A stretch of DNA of 64,000 bases from Mucilaginibacter roseus (GTDB lineage: Bacteria; Bacteroidota; Bacteroidia; Sphingobacteriales; Sphingobacteriaceae). The position numbers were made by a program, and so were the translations under genes. Below, in pieces: positions 16,630-25,560 of this stretch (its first letter is position 1; the number at the start of each line of letters is the position of its first letter). The notes under the pieces were generated by a model. That model made no database searches and was not told the origin of the DNA. It saw only the letters and a list, made by a program, of their open reading frames with translations. Where the stretch lies: the NCBI RefSeq assembly GCF_021215455.1, contig NZ_JAJPWV010000001.1, forward strand, positions 806,001 through 870,000. Reading direction: 5' to 3'.

Positions 16630-17454
16630 TTAAACTAAAAACCGCTCTTCAATATGTTGGCTTATTATATTGAGCGAATCACCTACGCTTATTACACCAG
16701 TGCCGTTGTGCAGCAAATTTTGCCCGAACATGATTTTCTGGCCCTTACGGCGATAACCGGCAAGCGTTTTAAGAGGCTCCTTATGCTTAGTGGCAGTCTC
16801 CTGGTCAATGGTTGTCATAACACATCTGGCGCAAAGTTTAACACCCTTAAAGTTTATGCTATTTATACTGAATTCGTTAAATAAATCCTCAGCATAAGGC
16901 TCGCCGCCGCTGAACACGATGTTTGGGCGAAAACGGTTCATAGGTAAAGCCTCGGCCAGGCGAGTGTTCAGATCATTCAGCGATTCTTCACCGATCAGTA
17001 AAAAAGGATAATCATCAGCAAACGTCGTGATTTCATCGTTATGTGCATACTTAGGGTCAACCTTTCGATGGGTATCTTCAGGCATGTAAACCAATTTGCA
17101 TGGCTTATTTAGTTTGGCGCTGAACCATGCATCGGCCGCATCACTAACCCTAATGGCAGGGCAGGTGCTCTCCCAAATGGTGACATCGAATTTATCATCC
17201 GTTTGCGGTTTAAAAGGTATGTGTATCGTATCGGCATTCGGTGTATAAGTGATCAGCAAATTATCGCGTGTGATAGCAACCTTAAGTAAAGCCATGGCTG
17301 CGAAATCGCGCTGCGTCATAAACCGGTTGTCGATGTCCACAAGCAGCCAACGGCGGTCATATTTAAAACCACGGTCGGTTACTTCTGCTTGCTGAAGCTG
17401 TATACCGCCTAATGATTTTACGGGATAAATATAAAGTGCCGATACCTTAAGCAT
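16630..17454 (-). CDS. MOSC domain protein with MOSC N-terminal beta-barrel
   Basis: A 274-residue protein. The N-terminal part begins LYIYPVKSLGGIQLQQAEVTDRGFKYDRRWLLVD, the MOSC_N signature. The C-terminal MOSC domain contains RFRPNIVFSGGEPYAED and the conserved CARCVMTTIDQETATKHKEPLKTLAGYR segment with its key Cys. This is the YcbX/mARC-like family that handles molybdenum-cofactor-bound or sulfur-carrier chemistry and reduces N-hydroxylated compounds in E. coli. No 2Fe-2S ferredoxin domain is attached. It precedes, in transcription order, the Rrf2 gene by about 100 bp. Confidence 0.88.
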   Translation of the reverse strand: MLKVSALYIYPVKSLGGIQLQQAEVTDRGFKYDRRWLLVDIDNRFMTQRDFAAMALLKVAITRDNLLITYTPNADTIHIPFKPQTDDKFDVTIWESTCPAIRVSDAADAWFSAKLNKPCKLVYMPEDTHRKVDPKYAHNDEITTFADDYPFLLIGEESLNDLNTRLAEALPMNRFRPNIVFSGGEPYAEDLFNEFSINSINFKGVKLCARCVMTTIDQETATKHKEPLKTLAGYRRKGQKIMFGQNLLHNGTGVISVGDSLNIISQHIEERFLV

Positions 17455-17478
17455 AACTGTTTACTTTTTTGATATTAT

Positions 17479-17862
17479 TTATAAAACCTTGATCGGGTTT
17501 TTATGCTCGTCAATAGCTACGAAGGTAAATGTACCGGTTATTGCCTTTTCGCGATGCTCGGAGTACATCTCCTCAATAAATATCTCCACCAATACCTTTA
17601 AACTGGTGTTGCCAACATGTATAACCCGGGCAATCAATTCAACAATGGTGCCTGCCGGGATGGGTTTATTAAAATCAATACGGTCAGACGATACCGTAAC
17701 CATGCGTTTACGACTAAAGCGCGTTGCGGCCATAAAGGCTGCCTCATCCATCATAAACATGGCGTTTCCGCCATGTAGCGTATCGTAATGGTTTGTTGCA
17801 CCCGGGAAGATAGGCCTGAACATGCGCGTTTCCGACTGCTGTATTTTTTCTTCAATATCCAT
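17479..17862 (-). CDS. Acyl-CoA thioesterase (hotdog fold)
   Basis: A 127-residue single hotdog-domain protein of the YciA/BACH type. It shows NHYDTLHGGNAMFMMDEAAFMAATRFSRKRMVTVSSDRIDFNKPIPAGTIVEL, where HGG and the following Asp are the active-site region, and a C-terminal TFVAIDEHKNPIKV. It hydrolyses acyl-CoA esters, with the chain length not predictable. The start at 17862 (MDIEEKIQQSETRMFRPIFPG) is chosen over a longer frame that runs back across the hairpin at 17877-17901 into the kinase gene. Confidence 0.88.
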   Translation of the reverse strand: MDIEEKIQQSETRMFRPIFPGATNHYDTLHGGNAMFMMDEAAFMAATRFSRKRMVTVSSDRIDFNKPIPAGTIVELIARVIHVGNTSLKVLVEIFIEEMYSEHREKAITGTFTFVAIDEHKNPIKVL

Positions 17863-17876
17863 TGGGCAAAAATAAC

Positions 17877-17901
17877 AATACCACGCTTTTGGCGTGGTAT
17901 T
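17877..17901 (-). terminator. Hairpin between histidine kinase and thioesterase genes
   Basis: AATACCACGC (17877-17886) and GCGTGGTATT (17892-17901) are exact inverted repeats around five bases. On the minus strand the hairpin follows the kinase stop (17924) and is trailed by GTTATTTTTG, so a weak terminator is likely. Confidence 0.6.
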
Positions 17902-17923
17902 AAACGTTTTTAAATCGTTATTA

Positions 17924-19966
17924 TCAGTTTTTACTAACCGCAGGCAATTGAAAATAGAATGATGAGCCATTACCCGGCTCGCTCTCAACACCAATGTCGC
18001 CACCATGCCGGCGAATAATTTCGGCGCAGAGGTAAAGACCAATGCCAAACCCGCTAATGGTTTGCGTTTGCTTGTTGCTTACACGGTAAAAACGATCGAA
18101 AAGTTTCTGCTTGTCCTGCGCCTTTATACCAATACCCTGATCTTTTACGGTTACCCGCACGCTATTTTCAGTCTCTGTACATTCTACAACAATCGGGCTG
18201 CCCTTTGGCGAGTACTTTATAGCGTTGCTCAGGTAATTATTTATTACCTGGCCAATTTTTTCACGGTCTGCATCCACAAAAACCGGACTGCAGCGGTTGA
18301 ATATGATAGGGTGGGTGGTGTGTATCAGTTTCATCTCGTCCTCAACCTCATCCACCAGTTGTTCCAGGTCAAAGGTTTGTTTTTCGAGGTAGATCTTTCC
18401 GGATTCCAGGCGAGAAACATTAAGGAAACCATTGATCAGCGATGTCATTTTTTTAACCTGGGTGCCTGCTTTGCCAAGCGCCTGCGCAGTAAAGGTATCT
18501 TCAGCTTTTTGAGCTTTGGCGGTAAGCATTTGCAAATATGCGTTTAACGAGGTAAGCGGCGTTTTCAGCTCATGGCTAACCATCCCGATAAAGTCATTTT
18601 TACGCAGATCGTCTTCTTTCGCTTCGGTAATATCTAATAACGTTCCAGAGAAATACCGGTTGCCATCCTGTTTGTCCTGATAAAGCTTTCCAGTAGCTTT
18701 GAACCATCGTAGCTGCTGGCTGTCGCGCGCTTTGAGGCTAAACTCTTCATCAAAAGGAACGCCCTTGTTAATGGCATTACGCATGGCTAACTTTACACGG
18801 TCGCGGTATTCATCGCTTATTAAAGCAAGCGCATCGTTGTAGCTCATGTACTCTTCCTCATCGTAACCGAAGAAACCTTTCATCCTTATCGACGGCAGAA
18901 ACTCGTACGTCGCGGCATCGATGTTCCATGTTCCCATTTTGGATGATTCAATGGCCAGGCGCAATTGCTCTTCAGCCTTCTCAATAGCTTTGCGGCTTAA
19001 AGCGCGCTCCGTATTGTCAATCACGGTAGCAAGCACGCGGTTGACGTTGCCATTCAGATCGCGCAGGGGCTGGTAATGGAAGTCAGCCAGAAACCTGCGT
19101 TCGCCTTCCTCGGGATGCTTATAATATACTTCTATCTCTTCCTTTATCACCGTTTCCCCGGTATCAAGCACATGTTTCCATAGTGATGGAAAAACCTGCT
19201 CTTTCATTTCAGGGAAAACTTCTAACATCGGTTTTCCTAAAACCTGGTCTAAAGTGCGGTTCCAAAAACGGAGTATCGCCTCATTTACTGACGTTATAAT
19301 ATGATCGTGGCCTTGTAAAACCACTACCGGAGCTGCAAGCGAATTTAATATCTGGTCAACCTTTGATTTGCTGTAACGCAGTTCCATTTGCGATTGCGCC
19401 AGCTCTTCAATAGTAGCAGTCAGTTCTTCATTGGTAGCTGAAAGTTCCTCATTAGTAGCCAGGTACTCCTCGTTAATGGCGGTGAGTTCTTCGTTTGAAG
19501 CAGCAAGTTCCTCAAAAAGTTCCTGCTCGTGGTTTTCCTTTTCTATAATTATCTTTCCTTGCCTAACTTCCTCCGTTACGTCGACAGCTGTATGTAAGAT
19601 GCTGTAAACGTCGCCGGTGTCGCTCTTTATCGGGCGATATTCAAAATCAAAGTACGAGGTTTTAAGTTCCCCATCAATAATTAGATCGGCCGGTGTGTTT
19701 TCGGCTTTGAACGTTCTGCCCGTATGCCACACGTTCTTCAGTAAATCGGTAAAGGGTTGACCGGTAATTTCAGGAATAGCTTCCTCAAACGTTTTACCAA
19801 TCACACTCCTGTCTTTACCCCATAATTGAAGCATACCCTCGTTTACAAAACCAATGTGGAGTTGTTCACTCACGTAAATAGCGGTCGCATAAGTTGAAGA
19901 GGATAGAACCTGTAATAAAAGGCTATCGTGTAAATTATTTTTTGACGCTAACGTCCGGTTATCCAT
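17924..19966 (-). CDS. Multi-PAS sensor histidine kinase
   Basis: A 680-residue kinase without obvious membrane segments, so probably cytoplasmic. There are three PAS/PAC-like domains (about residues 15-145, 200-320 and 325-450). A regular Glu-rich coiled coil separates the first two (EELAASNEELTAINEEYLATNEELSATNEEL, quoted in part). The H-box is VSHELKTPLTSL near residue 464, followed by ATPase motifs NNYLSNAIKYSPKG, KDQGIGI and SGFGIGLYL. No response regulator lies next to it, so it is an orphan here. Start 19966 (MDNRTLASKNN) is preferred; an ATG at 20002 is possible. Confidence 0.88.
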   Translation of the reverse strand: MDNRTLASKNNLHDSLLLQVLSSSTYATAIYVSEQLHIGFVNEGMLQLWGKDRSVIGKTFEEAIPEITGQPFTDLLKNVWHTGRTFKAENTPADLIIDGELKTSYFDFEYRPIKSDTGDVYSILHTAVDVTEEVRQGKIIIEKENHEQELFEELAASNEELTAINEEYLATNEELSATNEELTATIEELAQSQMELRYSKSKVDQILNSLAAPVVVLQGHDHIITSVNEAILRFWNRTLDQVLGKPMLEVFPEMKEQVFPSLWKHVLDTGETVIKEEIEVYYKHPEEGERRFLADFHYQPLRDLNGNVNRVLATVIDNTERALSRKAIEKAEEQLRLAIESSKMGTWNIDAATYEFLPSIRMKGFFGYDEEEYMSYNDALALISDEYRDRVKLAMRNAINKGVPFDEEFSLKARDSQQLRWFKATGKLYQDKQDGNRYFSGTLLDITEAKEDDLRKNDFIGMVSHELKTPLTSLNAYLQMLTAKAQKAEDTFTAQALGKAGTQVKKMTSLINGFLNVSRLESGKIYLEKQTFDLEQLVDEVEDEMKLIHTTHPIIFNRCSPVFVDADREKIGQVINNYLSNAIKYSPKGSPIVVECTETENSVRVTVKDQGIGIKAQDKQKLFDRFYRVSNKQTQTISGFGIGLYLCAEIIRRHGGDIGVESEPGNGSSFYFQLPAVSKN

Positions 19967-20178
19967 CTTAATAAAATAGTGGCGTGTGTAACTTATAAGC
20001 ACGTATCAGTTACACGTGAAATTATCGTTATAACACCCAAATTTAAATAAAACAATCAGTAACTATAACAGGCAGATGTAATAAAAGTGAACTAACAGAT
20101 AAATCGACTTTAAAGTTTTAGCATATATTCGTTTCTGAAGTTTCGTATGTTGATTAAAGCAAACCGAAATTTAACACG

Positions 20179-20691
20179 ATGGAATTATTTGATAACATTG
20201 ATTACCTGCAGTATGGAAGCCCGGTACAGATAAGTGCTTTTCAAACGTTAAAAAAACATCTTATAATAGATTTACTTGAACCCTACGCCCCGTTGCTTAC
20301 CGGCACTATACCCATCGGCATTAACATTGAAGGTAGTGATCTGGATATTATTTGTTGTTACCACGATCAGGCAAATTTTGCTGATAATATAATTAAGCTT
20401 TTTAATGAATTCGAGGGATTTAAATTGACTATAGATACCTGTTTTGTAGTAGCCGGTTTCAAGGCGGATGACTGGCAGATTGAGGTTTTTGGTGAGGCTA
20501 AACCCACGCGCATGCAATACGCTTACCGGCATATGCTTGTAGAGTATCAATTGCTGCAAATTCACGGTGATGATTTCAGGGCTGAGATAATCAGACTTAA
20601 ACAGCATGGTTGTAAAACAGAACCGGCTTTTGCCAAAGCATTGGGTTTAACGGGCAACCCTTATCAGGCATTGCTTGATTTGGAGGTTTAA
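20179..20691 (+). CDS. DUF4269 protein (nucleotidyltransferase-like)
   Basis: A 170-residue protein. LLTGTIPIGINIEGSDLDIICCY at about residues 38-62 has the G-S-D-x-D pattern of the nucleotidyltransferase fold, and QIEVFGEAKPTRMQYAYRHMLVEYQLL matches the DUF4269 family as I recall it. The family is uncharacterised. It stands alone between a divergent kinase gene and cysE, with no link to either evident. Confidence 0.7.
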   Translation: MELFDNIDYLQYGSPVQISAFQTLKKHLIIDLLEPYAPLLTGTIPIGINIEGSDLDIICCYHDQANFADNIIKLFNEFEGFKLTIDTCFVVAGFKADDWQIEVFGEAKPTRMQYAYRHMLVEYQLLQIHGDDFRAEIIRLKQHGCKTEPAFAKALGLTGNPYQALLDLEV

Positions 20692-20747
20692 TATCGACTA
20701 ATTTGGTATTTGTTTTTTACGTGACACTGGTTAAAAAACTAAAACTG

Positions 20748-20755
20748 TACTTTTG
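20748..20755 (+). promoter_or_regulatory. Candidate -7 box upstream of serine acetyltransferase gene
   Basis: TACTTTTG fits TAnnTTTG and lies 29 bp before the ATG at 20785. No good -33 element is visible. Unlike the other sulfur operons in the window, there is no Cys-rich leader ORF or terminator in this short upstream region. Confidence 0.4.
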
Positions 20756-20784
20756 TAACAGCCGCTCAACAGAACCACCATTTT

Positions 20785-21591
20785 ATGATTGATGATTTTT
20801 ACAAAGAATTGCTTACCAAACCGAGAGCTAAACAGGTAGTTCCCTCTAACGATAAAATAGCGGGCTGGGCGCTTAAGGTGATCTATCTGTTATATCCTGA
20901 GCATTCAACCGTAGCGCTGGAATCTATAACGGATTTAAAACAGCACGTCGCTGAGTTACGTAATGAACTGGCCAATATTTTAAGCACCGGCGCGCATGCT
21001 GATGCCGTTACCGGGCACGATATCGCGGCAGAGTTTTTTGAGCAGCTGCCATCGCTGTATGCAACACTAAATACCGACATACAAGCCATTTATGATGGCG
21101 ATCCGGCTGCGCAGAGTGAGTTTGAGGTGATACGTACCTATCCGGGATTTTATGCTATTTGTTTCTATCGTATAGCACATATCCTGTATAACTTCAATGT
21201 AGCATTCATTCCGCGGATATTAACCGAGCATGCGCATTCAAAAACGGGTATTGACATTCATCCCGCGGCCAAGATAGGCGAGTACTTCCATATTGATCAT
21301 GGCACAGGTATTGTAATTGGCGAAACCTGCGTGATAGGCAATTATGTAAAACTATATCAGGGTGTTACGCTGGGTGCGCTAAGCGTGCGCAAGGGTCTAT
21401 CTGGCGTAAAAAGGCATCCGGATGTTGAGGACAGGGTGATCATTTATTCTGGTGCTACTATATTAGGGGGCAATACGGTTATAGGGCATGATAGCATTAT
21501 TGGTGGCAACGTTTGGCTAACCAGCAGCGTAGCCCCGTACTCAACAGTTTATCATATCCCTAAAATTACAATACAAAAAGTTACACAATAA
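20785..21591 (+). CDS. cysE: Serine O-acetyltransferase (EpsC-type)
   Basis: A 268-residue acetyltransferase making O-acetylserine from serine and acetyl-CoA. The C-terminal half is a left-handed beta-helix with hexapeptide repeats (IHPAAKIGEYFHIDHGTGIVIGETCVIGN), containing the catalytic HIDHG region, then KRHPDVEDRVIIYSGATILGG. The long N-terminal helical part resembles the EpsC branch. It ends 11 bp before cysM, so the two consecutive steps of cysteine synthesis are one operon. Sulfide would come from the sulfate reduction operon. Confidence 0.93.
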   Translation: MIDDFYKELLTKPRAKQVVPSNDKIAGWALKVIYLLYPEHSTVALESITDLKQHVAELRNELANILSTGAHADAVTGHDIAAEFFEQLPSLYATLNTDIQAIYDGDPAAQSEFEVIRTYPGFYAICFYRIAHILYNFNVAFIPRILTEHAHSKTGIDIHPAAKIGEYFHIDHGTGIVIGETCVIGNYVKLYQGVTLGALSVRKGLSGVKRHPDVEDRVIIYSGATILGGNTVIGHDSIIGGNVWLTSSVAPYSTVYHIPKITIQKVTQ

Positions 21592-21602
21592 GCAAATTCG
21601 TT

Positions 21603-22487
21603 ATGGCGGGAGTTACCGATTTTATAGGCAATACACCATTAGTTAAGCTGGGCAAACTTAACCCAAATCCTAACGTGGCTGTTTACGCCAAGCTCGAGGG
21701 TAACAATCCGGGTGGCAGTGTAAAAGACAGGGCAGCGCATAACATGATACGCAGCGCTATTGAACGCGGCAATATTAAAGAAGGTACTAAACTGGTTGAA
21801 GCCACCAGCGGCAACACCGGTATCGCATTGGCCATGATAGCCAGGCTTTATAACCTGGATATTGAATTGGTTATGCCTGCAAACTCTACCCGTGAGCGTA
21901 CGCTTACCATGGAGGCATACGGTGCCAAAGTTACCTTACTCGAAAATATTGAGGTATGCCGCGATTATGCAGAAGAGAAAGGTGTAACAGCCGGTTATTT
22001 TCTGTTAAATCAGTTTGCCAATACGGATAATTACATGGCTCATTACAAAACTACCGGCCCGGAGTTATGGCGTGATACGCAAGGGAAAATAACCCACTTT
22101 GTGAGTGCTATGGGCACAACCGGTACCATTATGGGTTGCTCAAAATACCTGAAGGAAAAAAATGCCGATATTCAGATCGTGGGTTGCCAGCCAACAGAAG
22201 GTTCTTCTATACCCGGTATTCGTCGCTGGCCAGAGGCTTATCTGCCTAAGATATTCAACCCCGCCAGTGTTGACCATATTATAGACATTGATGAGGCCGA
22301 AGCAGTAGCTACCACCCGGCAGTTAGCCAAAGTTGAAGGTATATTTGCGGGTATGAGTACTGGTGGCGCATGTTCGGCAGCCATTAAACTGGCGCAAACG
22401 TTAGATAGCGGCACGATTGTTTTTATAGCCTGCGACCGCGGCGACCGCTACCTGAGCAGCGGCCTTTTTGGCGATGTAACAGAATAG
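21603..22487 (+). CDS. cysM: Cysteine synthase (O-acetylserine sulfhydrylase, CysM-like)
   Basis: A 294-residue fold-type II PLP enzyme that makes cysteine from O-acetylserine and sulfide. The PLP lysine is Lys41 in NPGGSVKDR, with TSGNTGIALAM as substrate loop and GTTGTIMG as phosphate-binding loop. The segment SSIPGIRRWPEAYLPKIF and the EGNNPGGS context are more like CysM than CysK, so use of other sulfur donors such as thiosulfate is possible. It is 11 bp behind cysE. The stop is 3 bp from the convergent uxaC stop. Confidence 0.92.
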   Translation: MAGVTDFIGNTPLVKLGKLNPNPNVAVYAKLEGNNPGGSVKDRAAHNMIRSAIERGNIKEGTKLVEATSGNTGIALAMIARLYNLDIELVMPANSTRERTLTMEAYGAKVTLLENIEVCRDYAEEKGVTAGYFLLNQFANTDNYMAHYKTTGPELWRDTQGKITHFVSAMGTTGTIMGCSKYLKEKNADIQIVGCQPTEGSSIPGIRRWPEAYLPKIFNPASVDHIIDIDEAEAVATTRQLAKVEGIFAGMSTGGACSAAIKLAQTLDSGTIVFIACDRGDRYLSSGLFGDVTE

Positions 22488-22490
22488 TCG

Positions 22491-23894
22491 TTATCTAAAA
22501 TTGAAATAGTTGCGGGCGTTATGGTAGCATATATCGCTAATGATTTTGCCTGTCCATTCTATATCAGCAGGTAGTTCGCCATTCTCAATGTCTTCACCAA
22601 AAAGATTACATAGAATGCGCCTGAAGTACTCATGCCTTGGATAGGATAAAAAGCTGCGAGAATCAGTAAGCATACCCACCATGCGGCTGATAAGGCCGAT
22701 GTTCGAAAGTGAATTTAACTGACGTGTCATTCCATCTTTTTGATCCAGGAACCACCAGGCAGAGCCGAACTGCATCTTACCTGCAACCTCGCCATCATTA
22801 AAGCATCCAACAACTGACGCGATAACCTCGTTATCCGCCGGATTCAGGTTGTAAACAATAGTTTTGGCCAATGCATTCTCCGAGTTCAATTTATCAAGAA
22901 ACCGCGCCAGTGCCGCTGTCTGGCTAAAGTCGCCTATGGCATCCCAGCCGGTATTAGGCCCAAGTGTATTTAAGCCTTTGTTGTTGATGTTACGCAGTGC
23001 ACCGAGGTGAAATTGCTGTGTCCAGCCTTTTTTATGATTCCATCGCGCAACCTCAAACAAAATGGCTGATTTAAACTGATTTTCCTCTTGCGGGCTTATT
23101 GGCGTATTTGCTCTTATTTTATCAAAGATAGTTTTGATGTCAGCTTCGGTGTAGTCGTCAGCATAAATATGGTCAATCCCGTGGTCGGAAAGAACGCAGC
23201 CATGCTGAGCAAAATAATCGTGCCTGCTTTTCAATGCTGTTAAATAATCATCGTACGTGCTAATATCTTTATTGGCAACGGCGGCAAGCTTGTCTATGTA
23301 GTTGCTCAGTGCTTCAGGCTCACCCGAGTTCATAGCGGCGTCAGGCCTGAAGGTAGGGTACACCTTCACCTCAAAGCCCTCCTTTAAAAGTTGCTGATGA
23401 TAAGCGAGATTATCAATAGGATCGTCTGTTGTGCAAATAACTTCCACATTCATACGGGTGATCAATGATCGCGTGCTGAATTCCGGTTTTTGCAGGCTGA
23501 TTGTACAGGCATCATAAATATTTTTTGCCGTTTTGGGCGATAAAATATCACTAACGCCAAAGTACCGTTGCAGCTCCAGGTGGCTCCAATGGTAAAGCGG
23601 GTTGCGCAAGGTGTAAGGAATTGTAGCCGCCCATTGCTCAAATTTTTCATAATCATTACGGGCGCCTGTGATATAATCCTCGCTGACACCATTGGTACGC
23701 ATGGCTCGCCATTTATAATGGTCGCCGCGCAGCCATACATCTGTCAGGTTTTCAAACGTTTTATTATCCGCTATTTCATCGGGCGGCAAATGGCAATGGT
23801 AATCTATTATGGGCAGATCTTTTGCGTAATCATGATAAAGCTCCCTCGCAGTATCATTTGTAAGCAAAAAGTTTTCATTTAAAAAGCTTTGCAC
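22491..23894 (-). CDS. uxaC: Glucuronate (uronate) isomerase
   Basis: A 467-residue amidohydrolase-fold isomerase that converts glucuronate/galacturonate to fructuronate/tagaturonate. It begins FLNENFLLTNDTARELYHDYAKDLPIIDYHCHLPPDEIADN, where DYHCHL carries metal-binding His. TTDDPIDNLAYH, FRPDAAMN and SHGIDHIYADDY-like segments and the C-terminal MVGMLTDSRSFLSYPRHEYFRRILCN are family marks. It is not next to other hexuronate genes here. It converges with cysM. Confidence 0.96.
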   Translation of the reverse strand: MQSFLNENFLLTNDTARELYHDYAKDLPIIDYHCHLPPDEIADNKTFENLTDVWLRGDHYKWRAMRTNGVSEDYITGARNDYEKFEQWAATIPYTLRNPLYHWSHLELQRYFGVSDILSPKTAKNIYDACTISLQKPEFSTRSLITRMNVEVICTTDDPIDNLAYHQQLLKEGFEVKVYPTFRPDAAMNSGEPEALSNYIDKLAAVANKDISTYDDYLTALKSRHDYFAQHGCVLSDHGIDHIYADDYTEADIKTIFDKIRANTPISPQEENQFKSAILFEVARWNHKKGWTQQFHLGALRNINNKGLNTLGPNTGWDAIGDFSQTAALARFLDKLNSENALAKTIVYNLNPADNEVIASVVGCFNDGEVAGKMQFGSAWWFLDQKDGMTRQLNSLSNIGLISRMVGMLTDSRSFLSYPRHEYFRRILCNLFGEDIENGELPADIEWTGKIISDICYHNARNYFNFR

Positions 23895-24056
23895 GATAAT
23901 TTTATTTGATGCGATTATAACAAGTTTAAACGCAAAGTGATAAGGTATATTCCTTTAAAACTACGCAAACGTTACCGAACGCTAATTGTCAGCCTTAAAT
24001 CAATGTTGAAACTTATATTGGTCAGTATATTACCATTTAAATTACCTTAGCACTCA

Positions 24057-24710
24057 ATGAAAGCAATCATATTTGATTTAAACGGTACCATGATCAATGA
24101 CATGTGGTATCACACCCTTGCATGGGAAGATATTTTGAACAATGACCTTGGCGGTAATTTTACCCGTGAAGAGGTTAAGCAAAACATGTACGGTAAAAAT
24201 CACGAACTGCTGGTGCGCATGTTTGGTAAGGATCGCTTTACGGCGGAGGAGATGGACAAACTGTCGCTCGAAAAAGAAAAGCGCTATCAAAAAGCCTTTT
24301 TGCCTGAATTAAAATTGTTGCCCGGCTTGCAGCAATTTTTAGAGAGTGCACATACCAAAGGTATACTGATGGCTATTGGTTCGGCTGCTATACCTTTTAA
24401 TATTGATTTTGTACTGGACGGCCTGAATATTCGCAAATACATACCTGTGGTGGTTAGTGCTGATGACGTTACTGTTAGCAAACCGCACCCTGAGACTTTT
24501 CTTAGAGCCGCAGAATTGCTTAATGTATCCCCGGATGATTGCCTTGTTTTTGAAGATGTGCCCAAAGGAGCCGAGGCCGCCGGTAATGCGGGTATGAAGG
24601 CGGTTATCCTTACCACTACTCATGAAGTGAATGAATTCGATTATTTAAATAACATCATCCACTTCGCGCCTGATTTTACCGACCCTTATATAAAAAGCCT
24701 GGTTGAGTAA
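24057..24710 (+). CDS. HAD-superfamily hydrolase, beta-phosphoglucomutase-like
   Basis: A 217-residue HAD phosphatase or mutase. Motif I is IFDLNGTM at residues 4-11, which has Asn where most members have the second catalytic Asp (DxD), an unusual change. Motif II includes AIGSAA, motif III has Lys in VSKPHPETFL, and motif IV is VFEDVPKGAEAA. The helical cap (residues about 15-85) fits subclass IA. With Asn at the second position, classical phosphatase activity may be reduced or altered. The substrate is unknown. Confidence 0.85.
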   Translation: MKAIIFDLNGTMINDMWYHTLAWEDILNNDLGGNFTREEVKQNMYGKNHELLVRMFGKDRFTAEEMDKLSLEKEKRYQKAFLPELKLLPGLQQFLESAHTKGILMAIGSAAIPFNIDFVLDGLNIRKYIPVVVSADDVTVSKPHPETFLRAAELLNVSPDDCLVFEDVPKGAEAAGNAGMKAVILTTTHEVNEFDYLNNIIHFAPDFTDPYIKSLVE

Positions 24711-24775
24711 ATTATCGCAACAATTAATTATAGCCTCTGTTAACTATTTTTAGAGTAACCACAAATTATATTAAA

Positions 24776-25456
24776 ATGGAATTTACCTATTATGGACACG
24801 CCTGCTTTGCCGTAAAAATAGGCGGAAAAAATATTCTTTTTGATCCGTTCATTACACCCAATGAATTGGCTAAGGCAATTGATATCAATACCATCCCGGC
24901 TGATTACATCTTGGTATCGCACGGGCATTCCGATCACATGATCGATGTGGAAAGCATTGCAAACCGTACCGGTGCAAAAGTTATTGCCAGTTTTGAGGTG
25001 CACACCTGGTTTAATAACAATGGTGTAAGCAATACGCATCCGCTAAACCCGGGAGGGCAGTTAGCGTTTGATTTTGGCAGAGTAAAGTGCTTCACCGCTG
25101 TGCACTCCAGCAGTATGCCTGATGGCAGTTATGGCGGCGTAGCAACCGGTTTTGCTGTAAAAAGCGATGACGGCAACTTTTACTACAGCGGCGATACGGC
25201 CTTAACTATGGATATGCAGTTAGTGCCGCGTTTTGCTGATCTTAATTATGCTGTTCTACCTATCGGTGATGACCTGACCATGGGTATTGACGATGCTATT
25301 GGGGCCGCCAAAATGGTAGGCGTAAAAACCGTTGTAGGTGTGCATTATAACACCTTCGGGTTTATTATGATTGATACCGAAGATGCTAAAGGGCGTTTTG
25401 AGCAAGCCGGTATTAAACTTTTATTACCGGCCATAGGCGAAACTATAACCATTTAA
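24776..25456 (+). CDS. UPF0173 metal-dependent hydrolase (metallo-beta-lactamase fold)
   Basis: A 226-residue protein with the metallo-beta-lactamase signature SHGHSDHMID at about residues 49-58, plus YYSGDTAL and a C-terminal VVGVHYNTFG with a further His ligand. The order and size match the UPF0173 family (YtkL-like). The physiological substrate is unknown. It is a single gene followed by a strong terminator. Confidence 0.92.
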   Translation: MEFTYYGHACFAVKIGGKNILFDPFITPNELAKAIDINTIPADYILVSHGHSDHMIDVESIANRTGAKVIASFEVHTWFNNNGVSNTHPLNPGGQLAFDFGRVKCFTAVHSSSMPDGSYGGVATGFAVKSDDGNFYYSGDTALTMDMQLVPRFADLNYAVLPIGDDLTMGIDDAIGAAKMVGVKTVVGVHYNTFGFIMIDTEDAKGRFEQAGIKLLLPAIGETITI

Positions 25457-25476
25457 TATACGAGGATATTCTTTTG

Positions 25477-25504
25477 AAGCCATCTGAAAGGATGGCTTTT
25501 TTTG
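25477..25504 (+). terminator. Rho-independent terminator after the UPF0173 gene
   Basis: AAGCCATC (25477-25484) pairs with GATGGCTT (25491-25498) around a six-base loop, followed by a T-run. Confidence 0.9.
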
Positions 25505-25560
25505 TGATACAACATTAGCGCATTGTGCCTGTTAATAAAGCAGTTTAATTAAGTTTGTGT

